Shown here one piece after another: positions 50,059-61,340 of a stretch of 64,000 nt of DNA. The notes below the pieces were generated by a model. It was not told the origin of the DNA and searched no databases. It was given only the letters and a program-made list of their open reading frames with translations. This DNA comes from Letharia columbiana (taxonomy: Eukaryota; Ascomycota; Lecanoromycetes; Lecanorales; Parmeliaceae). A program made the position numbers and the translations under genes. The first letter of the stretch is position 1. Each line of letters begins with the position of its first letter. The DNA lies in NCBI RefSeq assembly GCF_014066305.1, contig NW_023501149.1, forward strand, positions 62,001 through 126,000, given 5' to 3'.

Positions 50059-53000
50059 ATAATAACTATTAAAATCGAGATTAATAAAAAGATCTTTAAA
50101 AAAGTATAATTTTATATAATAGAAATAAATAAAGAATTTGAAATCGATAACGTTAATATTACGAATAGCGACGATTTTTCTTCGAATTTAAGAAACGAAT
50201 AGCCTCTTCTAAAGTTATAATAAGAGATACTTATAAAGTATACTTAATAGATACCTCTAATAACGCTTTAGTACGTTATTACTTTTATATATAAATTATA
50301 CTTTTCTTATAAGAGAGAATCTATCTACTTAAGAACTCTCTTATAAATAATAAATATATTAATATTTATATAGTTATAAACGAGTTTTTAATCTTAGCGA
50401 TATATAAAGTCTTATATTTAAAATTACTCTTACTATTATAATTCAAATTACTAAGAAATTATAACGATTAAATCGTAAAATAATTAATTATATATTACTT
50501 ACTTCTAACGATAATAGTAAAAAATTATTAAGAAGAAATATATTTAATATTAATTATACTATTAAAATACGATATAATAATTAAAAAGCTATAGATAAAT
50601 AAATATAAGATAATTTTTAATATATTATAAAATAAGATACTCTTTCTACTCGATTAATATAATTATAATAATAATTAGATATTAATAATAAATAAACCCT
50701 TTTTTCTATTAACTTCAAAGCTCTAATTATTTATATTACTTATTTTTTTATCTATTATATTAAAATAATAAAATTCTTCTTTATCTATTTATAATAATAA
50801 GATTAATTTAAATATTTTCTTATTAAATAATAATAAGAATAGTAAGAAATCTAAGTTTATTAATATCGTTAAGATTAATATAGCGATTTACTATTAACTA
50901 GCCCGTAAAAAAGATAATAAATTATTTATATTAATAATAAATAAGATCTATAATAACTCGTTAATATTATATATATCTCTTATTAATCGAATATCTCGCG
51001 ATTTTTATATATTAATTAATAAATCCTATTTCTATAACTTAGAAAAGAAATATAAAAGATATTATAGTTCTAACTACCTTATTTAAATTAATAGTATTAA
51101 TAAGATTAATTCTAAGAAGATAAAATATAAGCTATCTACGAAGTATTACGATTATCTTAATATTTTCGATAAAATTAAAGCGAATATATTTTTTTTATAT
51201 TATTCTTATAATTATAAACTAAAATTTAACGATAACTTTAATAAAATGAAACTTTCGAAAAGTAGAATCTATCTAATATTAAAATATAAATTAAAATAAA
51301 TAAAGAAGTATTTAAATGAATATCTAAAGAAGGGATTTATAATATTAAGCTATATATTATTCGCTTTACTTATCTTATTCGCGAAAAAACTAGATAAAAA
51401 ATTATATTTTTATATAGATTATTAAAAGCTAAACGCTATTATTAAAAGAAATTAATACTTAATTTTACTAATAAATAAGATTTTAATAAGAATCTAGAGA
51501 TATAAATATCTTACTCGATTAGATATTATAGCTATATTTAATAAACTATATATATATCTTAATAGCGAGAGTTTTATTACTTTTATTATCTCTCTTAAAG
51601 TATATAAATATTAAATTCTCTTCTTCGATCTAATTAATAAATTAATTATATATTAATAATATATAAATAATATTCTATTTAAATATCTAAACGACTTTTA
51701 TTAGATTTATCTTAATAATATATTAATTTATAATAAAATAAAAAAGGAATACGTCTAATATATTAGATAAGTTCTCTAGAAATTAAGAAATATTAGTCTT
51801 TAGATAAATATCTTTAAATATAAATTCTACGTTTAGAAAACTAAGTTTCTAGATTTACTAATATCTATAAACGAGTTATAAATAAATTCTATTAAAATCT
51901 AGATTATTATTAAGTAAACTATATCTATTAATCTTAAAGAGATATAGACCTTTATCGAATTTTATAATTTTTATTAACAATTTATTAGAGATTTCTCTAA
52001 AATAGTTAAATCTATAATAAAACTTATAATAAAAGAAATTATATTTAATTAATTTCTAATATATTAAGAGATCTTTTATTCTCTAAAAGTCGCTATTATA
52101 AAAGTTTTAGTTCTATATTATTTCGATAGAATAAAGAATATTATTCTAAAGATTAACTCTTTCGATTACGTTAATAAAAGTATTTTTTTTAATATAATAA
52201 TAAGAAAGTACTTTACTCGATAGTCTTCTATAGTAAGAATCTTACTTTAATTAAGTATAACTATTAAATCTATAATAAGAAATTGCTAGCTATTATTCGC
52301 TATTTAAAATATTAATATCTTAAATTAAAATATATTAATATCTCTATTAAGATCTTTATAAATTATAAAGACTTAATATACTTTATTAAAGAAAGAGATT
52401 TAAGTTATCGCTAGGCCCGCTATTTAAATATACTATTCGAATTTAATATAAAGATTATTTATCGATTTAAACCTTAGAATATTAAGATTAATATACTTAT
52501 ATAAATAGTTAGATATAAATTAATTAATTTTAAAAACGAATAATTATATTAATAGTATTAAATAATTCTTATTTTTAATTAATTGAAATTAAATAGCGAA
52601 TATATTAATATATATATAATTAATAATTCTATCTATTATAAAGTAGTAGAGATTAATAAAAAAACGATTATTATATAAAAATCTATAACGCTATTATCGA
52701 AGGTAAAAATAAATTTTAAAAGATTATTTTTAATAAATACTTCGTATAAAATAAAATATTTTACTATAAGAATTATTTATAAATATTCGATAATATATAT
52801 ATCGATATTATCTAAGAGATATATAATTAATTATTCTATAACTATTTAAAAGTAATATATATCTATAAACTACTTAAAAGAGAATATTATTAACGAGATA
52901 TAAGAGTTATTATAATTATCTATATTAAGAATTATTATATCTATTAAAGAGCTAAAACGTTTTATAATCGAGAGTATAATTTACTATAATCTCTATTAAT

Positions 53001-53940
53001 CTTATAAAAATAATAATAAGATATATTAATTAACTTTATTATAGATTTATCTATATTTAATAATTATAACGCTATTTAAATAATAATTAATTTATTTATT
53101 AAGAAATATTACTACGTAGTCTATTTTAATATTAATAAAGATATTATTATTAAAAAGATAATTAACTTATTACTTAAGAAAGTATTTTATTTATATAATT
53201 TATCGATTTTAATAATATCGAATTAAGACTCTTAATTTATAACTATTATATAAAAGTTTTTTTATAAAAAACTAAGTATTATAATTAAGCTATTAATAAT
53301 CTTTTATTTTAAAATTAATAAATAGATTAAGCGAGAAAATTAAAATATAAAACGTTATTTTTAAATATATTATAATTATATATAGAATAACTATATAAAA
53401 TAATTATCTATTATTAAGTTCGTCGATAATAATATTATTTTATTAATTATTAATATTTTATCTTTTTTTATAAATAAGAGATTTTATTCTTAAATAACTT
53501 TTAATTTAAATACTATTAACTACGAGATTATATATAAACGTCTTAATATTACTTAAATAAAGAATATTATAAATTATATAAAATAAGTTTTTAAATATAT
53601 TTAAAGTAATATAAATCGTATTTAGAAGACTATAATTATATAAGCTAATAAATATTAATAAAAGATTACTTTTTAAATAAGCGATAAGATCTTTCTAAAT
53701 AATAAAAATATTATCTTTAATTATCTTTTTTATAAATTAAATTATAAAAGACTTAATTTATTCGAGATTATAGATCTTATAGAAATCTTATATCATCTAG
53801 AACTTTCATTAATTATAAGAATCTATAATATTTTTTATCTTAATCTCTTAAGTCTTATAATAAATAATCTCTTATTAAAATAAATAAACTTTTTATTAAA
53901 ATATATCACTATTAATAATTAAATTAAATAGATTATTAAA

Positions 53941-54108
53941 GAAATATTTAGCTTTAAATTAATCTATAGTCGTTTTAAATATAAAGTTAAATAAAAAAAT
54001 CTCGATAATAATCTTATTTAATATAATATAAATAGCGATAAATTCGAAAATTACTAAAATCTAATAGACGACTTCTATAAGCGATATTTCGAAGAGCCTT
54101 ATCTATAA
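53941..54108 (+). pseudogene. Chromodomain remnant of copy 2
   Basis: The reading contains YKVK-stop-KN, then LI-stop-YN. Stops fall at 53992-53994 and 54019-54021, where chromodomains have the conserved Trp of VKWKG and TWEP. TGG to TAA needs only G-to-A changes. It ends with YKRYFEEP, like the usual chromodomain tail. Confidence 0.6.
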
Positions 54109-54975
54109 AGAATTAATTAATAAGATTTTAAAACTATCTCGAATACCCTATTTTTAATTAAATTAAAATCGTTCGATATCTTTATAATAGCCTTATTTTT
54201 TTAAAGTTAAAAATCGATCCCTTAGATTTATATCGATTACAAATTATACTATATAGAGTCTTTCGCGTAGAATTTTCTTACTAATAGATATTTATTTATA
54301 TTTTAAAGTTATAATATATTATCTATAAATCTTACTATCGTCGTTAATAATCTTTATTAATATCGATTATATAATATTCTATAAAGAAACTTACTTAATA
54401 TTAAATTAGAGTTTTTAATATTTATAGCTTAATTCGATTTAAGAGCTCTCGACTAATTACGTCGTATTATTTTATCGATATTTTATTCGCTTAGATATAG
54501 ATTCGAAAATTATTATTATTTATCTCTATATCTATAAATATTATTTTCGCTATATTATATTAATTTTCTTCTAATTAAACTCTCTATATATATCTATATC
54601 TTAATTAATAATATCGCTATAATATAATTAAAAAGAGCTATTATTATTATTAATATCGCGTTTAAAAAAAGATATTACATTAGAAGATTCTAGATACTAT
54701 TATTTCTTTACTACTTTTATTATTTTTTAGATATTAAGCGTATATATATACTTATTTTTCTATCTTTTTACTTACTAATTATAAAATATAATTTAATAAA
54801 GAGAGGGAATAATATTATAAGCGTATTTTTAATATATCTCTTAGCTCTATAACTAGCGAGCCTTAACGAAGATATTCTCTATTATATTATATCTTCTTTT
54901 CATCTATATAGTTCGATATCTTAGTTATCTTATTTAATATATCTATATTAATATTATATCTATATCGATTCTAAT

Positions 54976-55488
54976 AAATATAATATATATTAAATAAAGA
55001 ATTAAAATAATAATATAAATATCTATTATATTATTTATATTATTATATTAAATAATCTATATAACTATAATTCTCTTATAAGAATTATAATTTAAATTAG
55101 ATTAATCTTTATAAATAAATTAAGATTTATATATATAATTATAAATATATCTTATTTAATATTATAACTTTAAATTATTATATTATAAATAGTTAAAAAA
55201 GATAATCTATAGATTTTAAATATATCTTTATATTTTTTAATTTAAATGTTTTAAATAAAAACTTTATTATATTATAATACTCGATTATAGATTTATATAA
55301 TATAGATTTTATATTTATTAATTTATAGAAAATAAAATATATTAATTTTAATTATTATTTTAAGATACTTTTTAATTTAATAAGAGTAAAATAAATAAAT
55401 ATTTATTTATTAAAGATTATTAATATCTATAATTTTAATTTAATTATATATTTAATATAGAGTAATTATAATTTAATAAATATTATTA
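54976..55488. repeat. RIPed spacer
   Basis: AT-rich, nothing recognised. Confidence 0.3.
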
Positions 55489-55970
55489 TACTACGTAACG
55501 AAGTAAAGTAAAACGAGATTTTAGATACTTAATATTATTTCGCTTCGAGATAGAGTTTTAACGAGATAAGGTCGATTTAGATTACTCTCGTTAAGCGTTT
55601 AATTTAATTAACTCGAGATTATTATCTTAATAACGCCTTTATAATATCTTTATAGCGTCTTTATAACGTCTTAATCTTAAATATCTTATTCTCTTTCAAA
55701 ATAACTATATCTTATACTCTTATTTAAACTAAGATATCGTATTTTATACTCTATTTTATTCTATTTTTAATATATTTTATTAAAATTTAGAGGAGTTATT
55801 TAGAGATACTTAGAGTTTATTAAAATAATAAAATATTTTTTAAAATCTTACTTCCGAGTTAAAACGAGGTTAGAGTTTCGAGAAATCTCGAAATCTCGAC
55901 TCGAAACCTTATCCTAATCTCGATCTCTCTAAAAACTTCGTTAAGATCTCTTATTTCGTTACATAGCGTA
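55489..55970. mobile_element. 482-bp TIR relic of the TACGCTRCGTAA family
   Basis: Starts TACTACGTAACGAAG and ends TTCGTTACATAGCGTA, near reverse complements. The interior order matches 14512-14925. Cytosines survive mainly in CG and CT contexts. Confidence 0.55.
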
Positions 55971-56198
55971 AATATAATAATAATATTTACTTTTATTATA
56001 TTTAAGTACTTACTTTTTTTAAATAATTAAATTTTATTAAATTTTAAAATAATTAATATATATCTAAATTAAATATAATAAAGTTTATTATTAATATATA
56101 TTAATAAATTATCTCTTAAATACTCTTATAGTTTTCTCTATTAAATATCAATTTAATATTTATAAAATAAAGAATTTTAATTATACTTATTCTAGAAT
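55971..56198. repeat. RIPed spacer
   Basis: AT-rich, nothing recognised. Confidence 0.3.
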
Positions 56199-56601
56199 AT
56201 TAATATATATAAAAGAATAATATAGAGCTAATTTAAAAAATCTTAAATTTATATATATAGTTAATTATAAATTTAGAGTTATTACGCTCTTTAATTAAAT
56301 CGACTAAATTAGCTCGCTAGCTCTCTTAAAACCTCTTATTAAAAACTAGATATATATTATTTATAATAGAAATAACTTTTTTATTTTCTATTAGAATTTT
56401 AATTTTTTTTTTATAAATTTCGAAACGCTATTTACGCTTTTCGAATTTTAAAGAATTTTAAAATTTAATCTTATAAATATTAAAGCGTAAGAAATTTAAA
56501 TATCGCTTATTAAAGTTCGCTTATTAAAGATTACTTATCTATTTACTCGATAGCTCTAATTAAAAAAAATAGTTATAAATTTATTTATAAATTTTTACTC
56601 G
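56199..56601 (-). repeat. R1 dispersed repeat, orientation B
   Basis: Runs from ATTAATATATATAAAAGAATA to TTTTTACTCG with the expected module order; shorter than the 40928 copy. Confidence 0.65.
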
Positions 56602-57185
56602 TTTAAATATAATAATATAATCTTAAATATAATAATATAATCTTAAATTTTTTTAATTATTACTTTACGCTAATTACTTTAATTAATAATAATATAAATC
56701 TTTATAACTATAGATTATATAATTAATATATATTAATATTATATACTATAGATTTATTATAGAAGTTAATTTTATAAAGAGTAAAATAATAAATAATAAA
56801 TTCTTTACTTTTACGTTATCTTATTTATTATTACTTATATTACTAGTATTTAATAAAATTAATAAAATTACTTATTTATATATATAAATACTTTAATACT
56901 ATCTAATTATTAGATATATTTTATTATAATAGTATTATAAATATATTAAATAAATATTTTAGATATTATAGCGTATACTAGATATTTATTTAAGAGTAAA
57001 ATTTATAAATTTATAAATTAGTTATCTTACGCGAGCTAATATCGCTAAATTAAATTAAATTTTCTTTATCTTTAATAAGATATTAATATATACTAAGTAT
57101 ATTCTTTTTATCTCGAACGAGATATATATACTTAATATCTACTTACCTCTATCGAACTTTTTTTTACCTCTGTTAAGCTATAAAT
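56602..57185. repeat. RIPed sequence up to gene island 2
   Basis: AT-rich; composition becomes normal abruptly near 57185. Confidence 0.4.
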
Positions 57186-57578
57186 CCTAAATGTAATTCA
57201 TCGGCCTATACTTATATACTCATAGTTAGTTATTAATCAAGCCTTGTGTGCCACTGTAGAACCTTAATCTTTACCTCACAACAAGCGCCCGTATCTACCT
57301 AGCCAGTCAGCATGCCGACGTGCAGGGCGGGGTAGTCGCATACAGCTCGAGGGACCGGGATTGGTTACAGCTGACCGAGGCCATGATCGGCGAGCCTTTT
57401 CCCGTACGTCGTGTTCTGCGCACCGGTATGTAGTGCGGTCCGTGAAGCCGTCTAGGCTGTGTAATTTAGTCTAATTGAGAAGACGTGTTCACTCTTTCCC
57501 CAACCTTCCAACATTGCGCAGCGAGTAAAGAAGAGCGAGAAAGAATTCTTGACCCGCTTCTCGCTGTCAAAAATCTTG
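57186..57578 (+). other. 5' flank of HET-2 with an exon-like fragment
   Basis: A frame reading MIGEPFPVRRVLRT starts at ATG 57383 and runs into a strong donor, GTATGT, at 57426. An acceptor GCGCAG at 57520-57521 would remove 96 nt and continue as ASKEERERILDPLLAVKNL to a TGA at 57593. The next AG, four bases on at 57525, would instead join in the HET-2 frame and lengthen its N terminus. Both readings look protein-like, so this is either an upstream HET-2 exon or a captured piece of another gene. Not decidable without transcripts. Confidence 0.3.
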
Positions 57579-59873
57579 ATGATGCCTACATATGACACCG
57601 AGATTAATGAATGGGTTTATCCGCCACCCGAGAAGTTTGATTGCGCCAAACCATTATTGTTGACTTCAGGAGAGCAAACATCCGATACATGTCAAAACAT
57701 TCAGAGTGATACAAAGCCTATCGAAATTCCTCAAATTGTTTACAAAGAAGAGGTGAGGAACATGTTACCGTTTTATGCCACCTAGTGAATAAAACCGACT
57801 AATTTGACAGAATGGCGCGTATACGAATTTTGCTCACTACAAAGACAAGCATCCCGACGTGACTTTGTTAGATATGCTGCAGCAGATATGCAGCGTAGCT
57901 CAAGTCAAGGCGTGCCGGAACGAAATCTGCTGCTCTATAAAACAAAAAATGGAAGATACTCCTGCCCCTGCTTGTGAATGGAAACACTTTCGCGATTGGG
58001 CCCTTGTTGTTGTCTCTTGCCAACTGAACGCAAGCCAAAAAGGACTAGAGGTCGAGACTTGGAACTTGGGATCGATTATACACACCTTATCGATGGAGGT
58101 ATATTACCCAGGACATGAGAAGCCGGAGGCGTTTGTGATCTTGTTCGACCTCTGTGAGCTAATCAACTGGTTGAATACTATCAACTCCTTCATCCTACCT
58201 GAATTCGAGTGTAAACAACCATTGCGAACACACATATCTAGGCAAGAAATCGTCGAAGCTACTCAGACAGCGCATAAAAACGGTATTTGTATGAATCGGC
58301 TCTGGAACCTGGCGGTAGGGGGACATGAGAGGGAAGAGGTTGACTTACCTGTTCTCATGAGAATGCTACAAAGCCAAAATCGGACAGACTCGTCTGATGT
58401 CGAAACATCGCACCGGAGTTCAGGACATGATACCTGCACCGCAGAAGTCTGCTGTTTTAGCAGTATTGATAGCACCCGTGTTCAACAGCTTCACAAGTGC
58501 TCAGACAAAGCTTGCGATGATATACTATGGTTCCGAACCTCAGGGGTTCAGAGCGAATGTATCACATGGTGGCTTGACGACGGCGAGAAAAGTCCGTATA
58601 TTGTCGACTCAAAAAAGAGCCATACATGGCAATCTCCCATGTATGGTCAGATGGCACAGGCGGAGGAGTACAAGGCGATGGCCACGTAAACCGGTGCTTA
58701 TTCAATTACTTCAGAGATATAGCGATAAGCCTGGGGTGCAGAGCAATTTGGTGGGATACAATTTCTATCCCGTCGGAACGGGTAGCTCGACAAAAAGCTA
58801 TCAGTCGGATGCACGAGAATTTCAGAGAAGCCTCTCACACGATTATACACGATCAGTCCATCGTTCAGTCTCCCTGGACTGACGGCGGTCGCTCATGTCT
58901 CGCTCTCGTGCTCTCACCATGGTTCACACGTGCCTGGACTGCTCTGGAGCTGAGGCTGACTCATAAAGGGAAAGTTTGGGTGATATATGATGATCCCAGC
59001 GGCTACAAATTAAAGAATCTTGATGAAAATATCCTAGCTCGTCATCCAGCTTATTCTTCCCGCGGTCATTGGATAGTATCGTCCTTGGTCGAGCAGCTAC
59101 GTCAGCAACAATTCAACAATATTGGAGATATCTTGAAAGTCCTTCGGACAAGAAACACGTCGTGGCCACGAGATCTTATGGTAGTCGCTGGGCTTCTTAC
59201 CGAACATAAGCCAGAGACAACCAAGTCTGACTTCATTGCGCTCATTACGCGCGCTGTTATTGCAGGTCTCGTAGTAATTGAAGAATCTTTCCTATACCAT
59301 GGCCACGCTACTATGAGCCAAAAAGGGGGATGGTCTTGGTGCCCATTCAGCTTGTTGGATGTTCAGCTACGGACCAATGCGGATGAGTATGAGAGAGTCT
59401 ATGTTGATGAACAGGGCGCGACAACTGGATACTGGAAGTACCGCGAGTTAGAAAAAGGGGATACAGACAAGCTGCAGCCCTATAGCTTTCACATATCAGT
59501 TCACTGGCAGATTCGGACCGCTCTGGATCAGTGGGAGAATTGCCTATTGTTGCAACATCGTTATACATCGCCGAAAGCTCTTCTAGTTATACCTTTAGGG
59601 TCTGGTATTTCGAACATAGGTGGCGAGGACTATCATGTTCTGGAGTGTCAATTCGTTGGCACTGTATACACATTGCTCGAGTGGGGCGAATCCTTCAGGA
59701 TCACAGTCCGACTGGGAAAGCTTGAGAGTGAACCAATCATGAATGCAAAAGATTGCATCGACGAGTATAGGGGTATCAAGGGTCCAAGAATGGTTATGCC
59801 TCCTTCTGGGCATGATTTGATTTCTATAAGAGAAGCACGGAAAAAGGTTCTAGCCCCGAGCGAAAGAGCATGA
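57579..59873 (+). CDS. HET-domain protein 2 (frame change at 58617)
   Basis: Paralog of HET-1. Model: exon 1 57579-57752 (58 codons), intron 57753-57810 (GTGAGG donor, GACTAAT branch-like motif, GACAG acceptor, 58 nt), exon 2 from 57811. I chose ATG 57579 because the frame is open further up only without an ATG. The frame is then open to 58689, but homology to HET-1 moves to the -1 frame at 58617 and runs open to 59873. With one -1 step the product is 745 residues, close to HET-1. The N-terminal region aligns with HET-1; then come the Cys/His cluster (CTAEVC ... LHKCSDKAC), the HET core from MAISHVWSDG, WWDTISIP and SPWFTRAWTALEL. Without the shift only 269 residues are shared and the HET domain is lost. 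The part after the shift has 415 codons without a stop and no RIP-type damage, which argues against an old pseudogene. An independent start at ATG 58626 is possible but would cut the domain's first strand. Confidence 0.8.
57753..57810 (+). other. Predicted 58-nt intron of HET-2
   Basis: Donor GTGAGG, branch-like GACTAAT nine bases before the acceptor ACAG. Removal joins two frames precisely and yields a sequence that aligns with HET-1 right after the junction. It removes the stop TAG at 57783. Confidence 0.7.
58611..58646 (+). promoter_or_regulatory. Candidate -1 ribosomal frameshift signal in HET-2
   Basis: The heptamer A-AAA-AAG at 58611-58617 is phased so that the 0-frame codons are AAA-AAG and a -1 slip puts GAG (58617-58619) next, which is the HET-domain frame. 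After a 2-nt spacer comes a perfect 10-bp hairpin: CCATACATGG at 58620-58629, a 7-nt loop, and CCATGTATGG at 58637-58646. X-XXY-YYZ plus a downstream stem is the classic -1 signal. Against it: the spacer is shorter than the usual 5-9 nt, AAAAAAG is a weaker slippery site in eukaryotes than AAAAAAC, and a one-base loss in the A run would look identical. Confidence 0.45.
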
Positions 59874-60139
59874 CTCCAAGCGTCTAACAACACCAAAAAC
59901 AACAACAATCATCATCACCCTAAGAGCAGGAACCTTCCGTCCATAGCGTAGAGTGATATCGAACTTTGCGGCGAGAATGGCTGTGGCAGATTACTGAGTA
60001 AACCAATGCTGTGAGTTGCCCTGCCAGCACATGAACAGGAGAGGGCGTTGCCGAAACAACGGGCATGGAGGGAAGCCCGACGAGGATCGCAGTCCGCGCT
60101 CAAATGCGTGCTGAATTTTTTGCCATGTTTTAGTAGTTG
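59874..60139 (+). other. 3' flank of HET-2
   Basis: Normal-composition, non-coding sequence with CAACAAC and CATCATC runs just after the stop. No terminator signal is clear. Confidence 0.35.
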
Positions 60140-60513
60140 CTAGTGCTGTCTCGCTTAACGTCCTATAAAAACTATACGCATAAATAAGTTCTAAATAATA
60201 ATTAGCTAGGTTCTAAGGCCTAGTAGTATATAAATAGTAATTTATTATATAGTTTAACTCTAAAAAAAACTCTCTCTATATAAGATAGAATATTTAAAGT
60301 TTAAATATAAGAAAATATTAAAAAAATAAGATATAAGTAAGTGAGAAAAGTATAAAAACCTTTTTTTATAACGAGAGAAATAAGAATAAAAAGTAAAAAA
60401 TAGAAGGAATACGATTTATTTAAGACTCTTTTAATATAATAATCTTAGTTATTCTATTATAAATATATTATATCTCTTTCTTATTAGTTTTTAATTAAGC
60501 TATAACGATTAAT
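60140..60513 (+). repeat. RIPed twin of the 8573-8939 repeat
   Basis: Collinear with 8573-8939 from CTAGTGCTGTCTCGC onward. Almost every difference is C-to-T or G-to-A relative to the other copy, and CA and TG sites are lost first while GTAACGTCC-type parts survive. The first ~90 bp are hardly changed. Here the repeat lies downstream of a HET gene; the other copy lies upstream of the paralog. Confidence 0.7.
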
Positions 60514-60551
60514 ATTATATTACTTAATATTCTATAGAATCTATATATATA

Positions 60552-60989
60552 ATTAGTATATATAATAGAATAAGATAGAGCTAAGCTTGAAAATCTTAAA
60601 TTTATATATATAGTTAATTATAAATTTAGAGTTACTACGCTCTTTAATTAGATCGACTAAATTATCGCGAGTAAATAAATTAGCGTTCGTAATTATTAAA
60701 AAAATATCGCTTATTAGATAATGCTAATTAAAAAACAGATATATGTTATTTAATTTTAGAATAACTTTTTTATTTTCTATTAAAATTTTCATATTTTTTT
60801 AAATTATAAAACGAAATGTAAACTATTAAAGAAATAAAAAAATTCTAAATTTAGTCTTATAATTATTAAAGCGTAAGAGATTCAAATATCGCTTATCTAA
60901 GTTCGCTTATTAAAGATCGCTTATCTATTTACTCGATAGCTCTAATTTAAAAAAAAATATTATAAATTTAATTCATAGGCCTTTACTCG
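60552..60989 (-). repeat. R1 dispersed repeat, orientation B
   Basis: Runs from ATTAGTATATATAATAGAATA to GCCTTTACTCG with all modules in order. Confidence 0.65.
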
Positions 60990-61340
60990 TTAGACTTTAA
61001 ATAATATTTAATTATTTTTTAAGATTTAATAATATATAGATAGTAGTTTACTATATAACTTAGCTTTAAAAAAACTTTTAAAATAAATAATTTATATCTA
61101 ATAAGAATTTATTTATTTTAAATTATATAAAAATATTAGAAGTAGTATAATATAGCGAGAATATAGATTAGATATATCTTAATATATAAGTAAAATAAAT
61201 TAAACCTCTAACGATTAAATAGCTAGAATTTATTATTAATTAAGTCGATATTTCTCGTAAAAATAGCGATTTCTCTATAAAAGAAGTATTCTAAATAATA
61301 ACTCGAATAATTAAATATATATAAACTACTATCTAATATA
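60990..61340. repeat. RIPed spacer between two R1 copies
   Basis: AT-rich, nothing recognised. Confidence 0.3.

Larger units (their letters stand above)
48770..54975 (+). mobile_element. Chromovirus (Ty3/Gypsy) copy 2, RIPed, plus strand
   Basis: Conceptual reading through stops shows, in order, a gag zinc-knuckle ghost (50017-50058), RT motifs (KLNAI, LTRLDIIAIFN, then the catalytic box at 51708-51719 read as YLNN instead of YLDD), RNase H/integrase-type sequence, a chromodomain ghost (53941-54108) and a 3' terminal repeat at about 54800-54975. This order is that of chromoviruses, which use the chromodomain to target heterochromatin. The 5' terminal repeat is missing: the copy starts at about 48770 against another repeat. 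It is the reverse-oriented twin of 29979-36938. Confidence 0.75.

Noticed and set aside
58626..59873. HET-2 as two separate genes
   Set aside because: HET-1 carries both halves in one frame with matching spacing, and the second frame starts within the first strand of the HET domain.
57900..60103. Several antisense frames of 60-86 codons over HET-2
   Set aside because: Shadows of the real coding strand.
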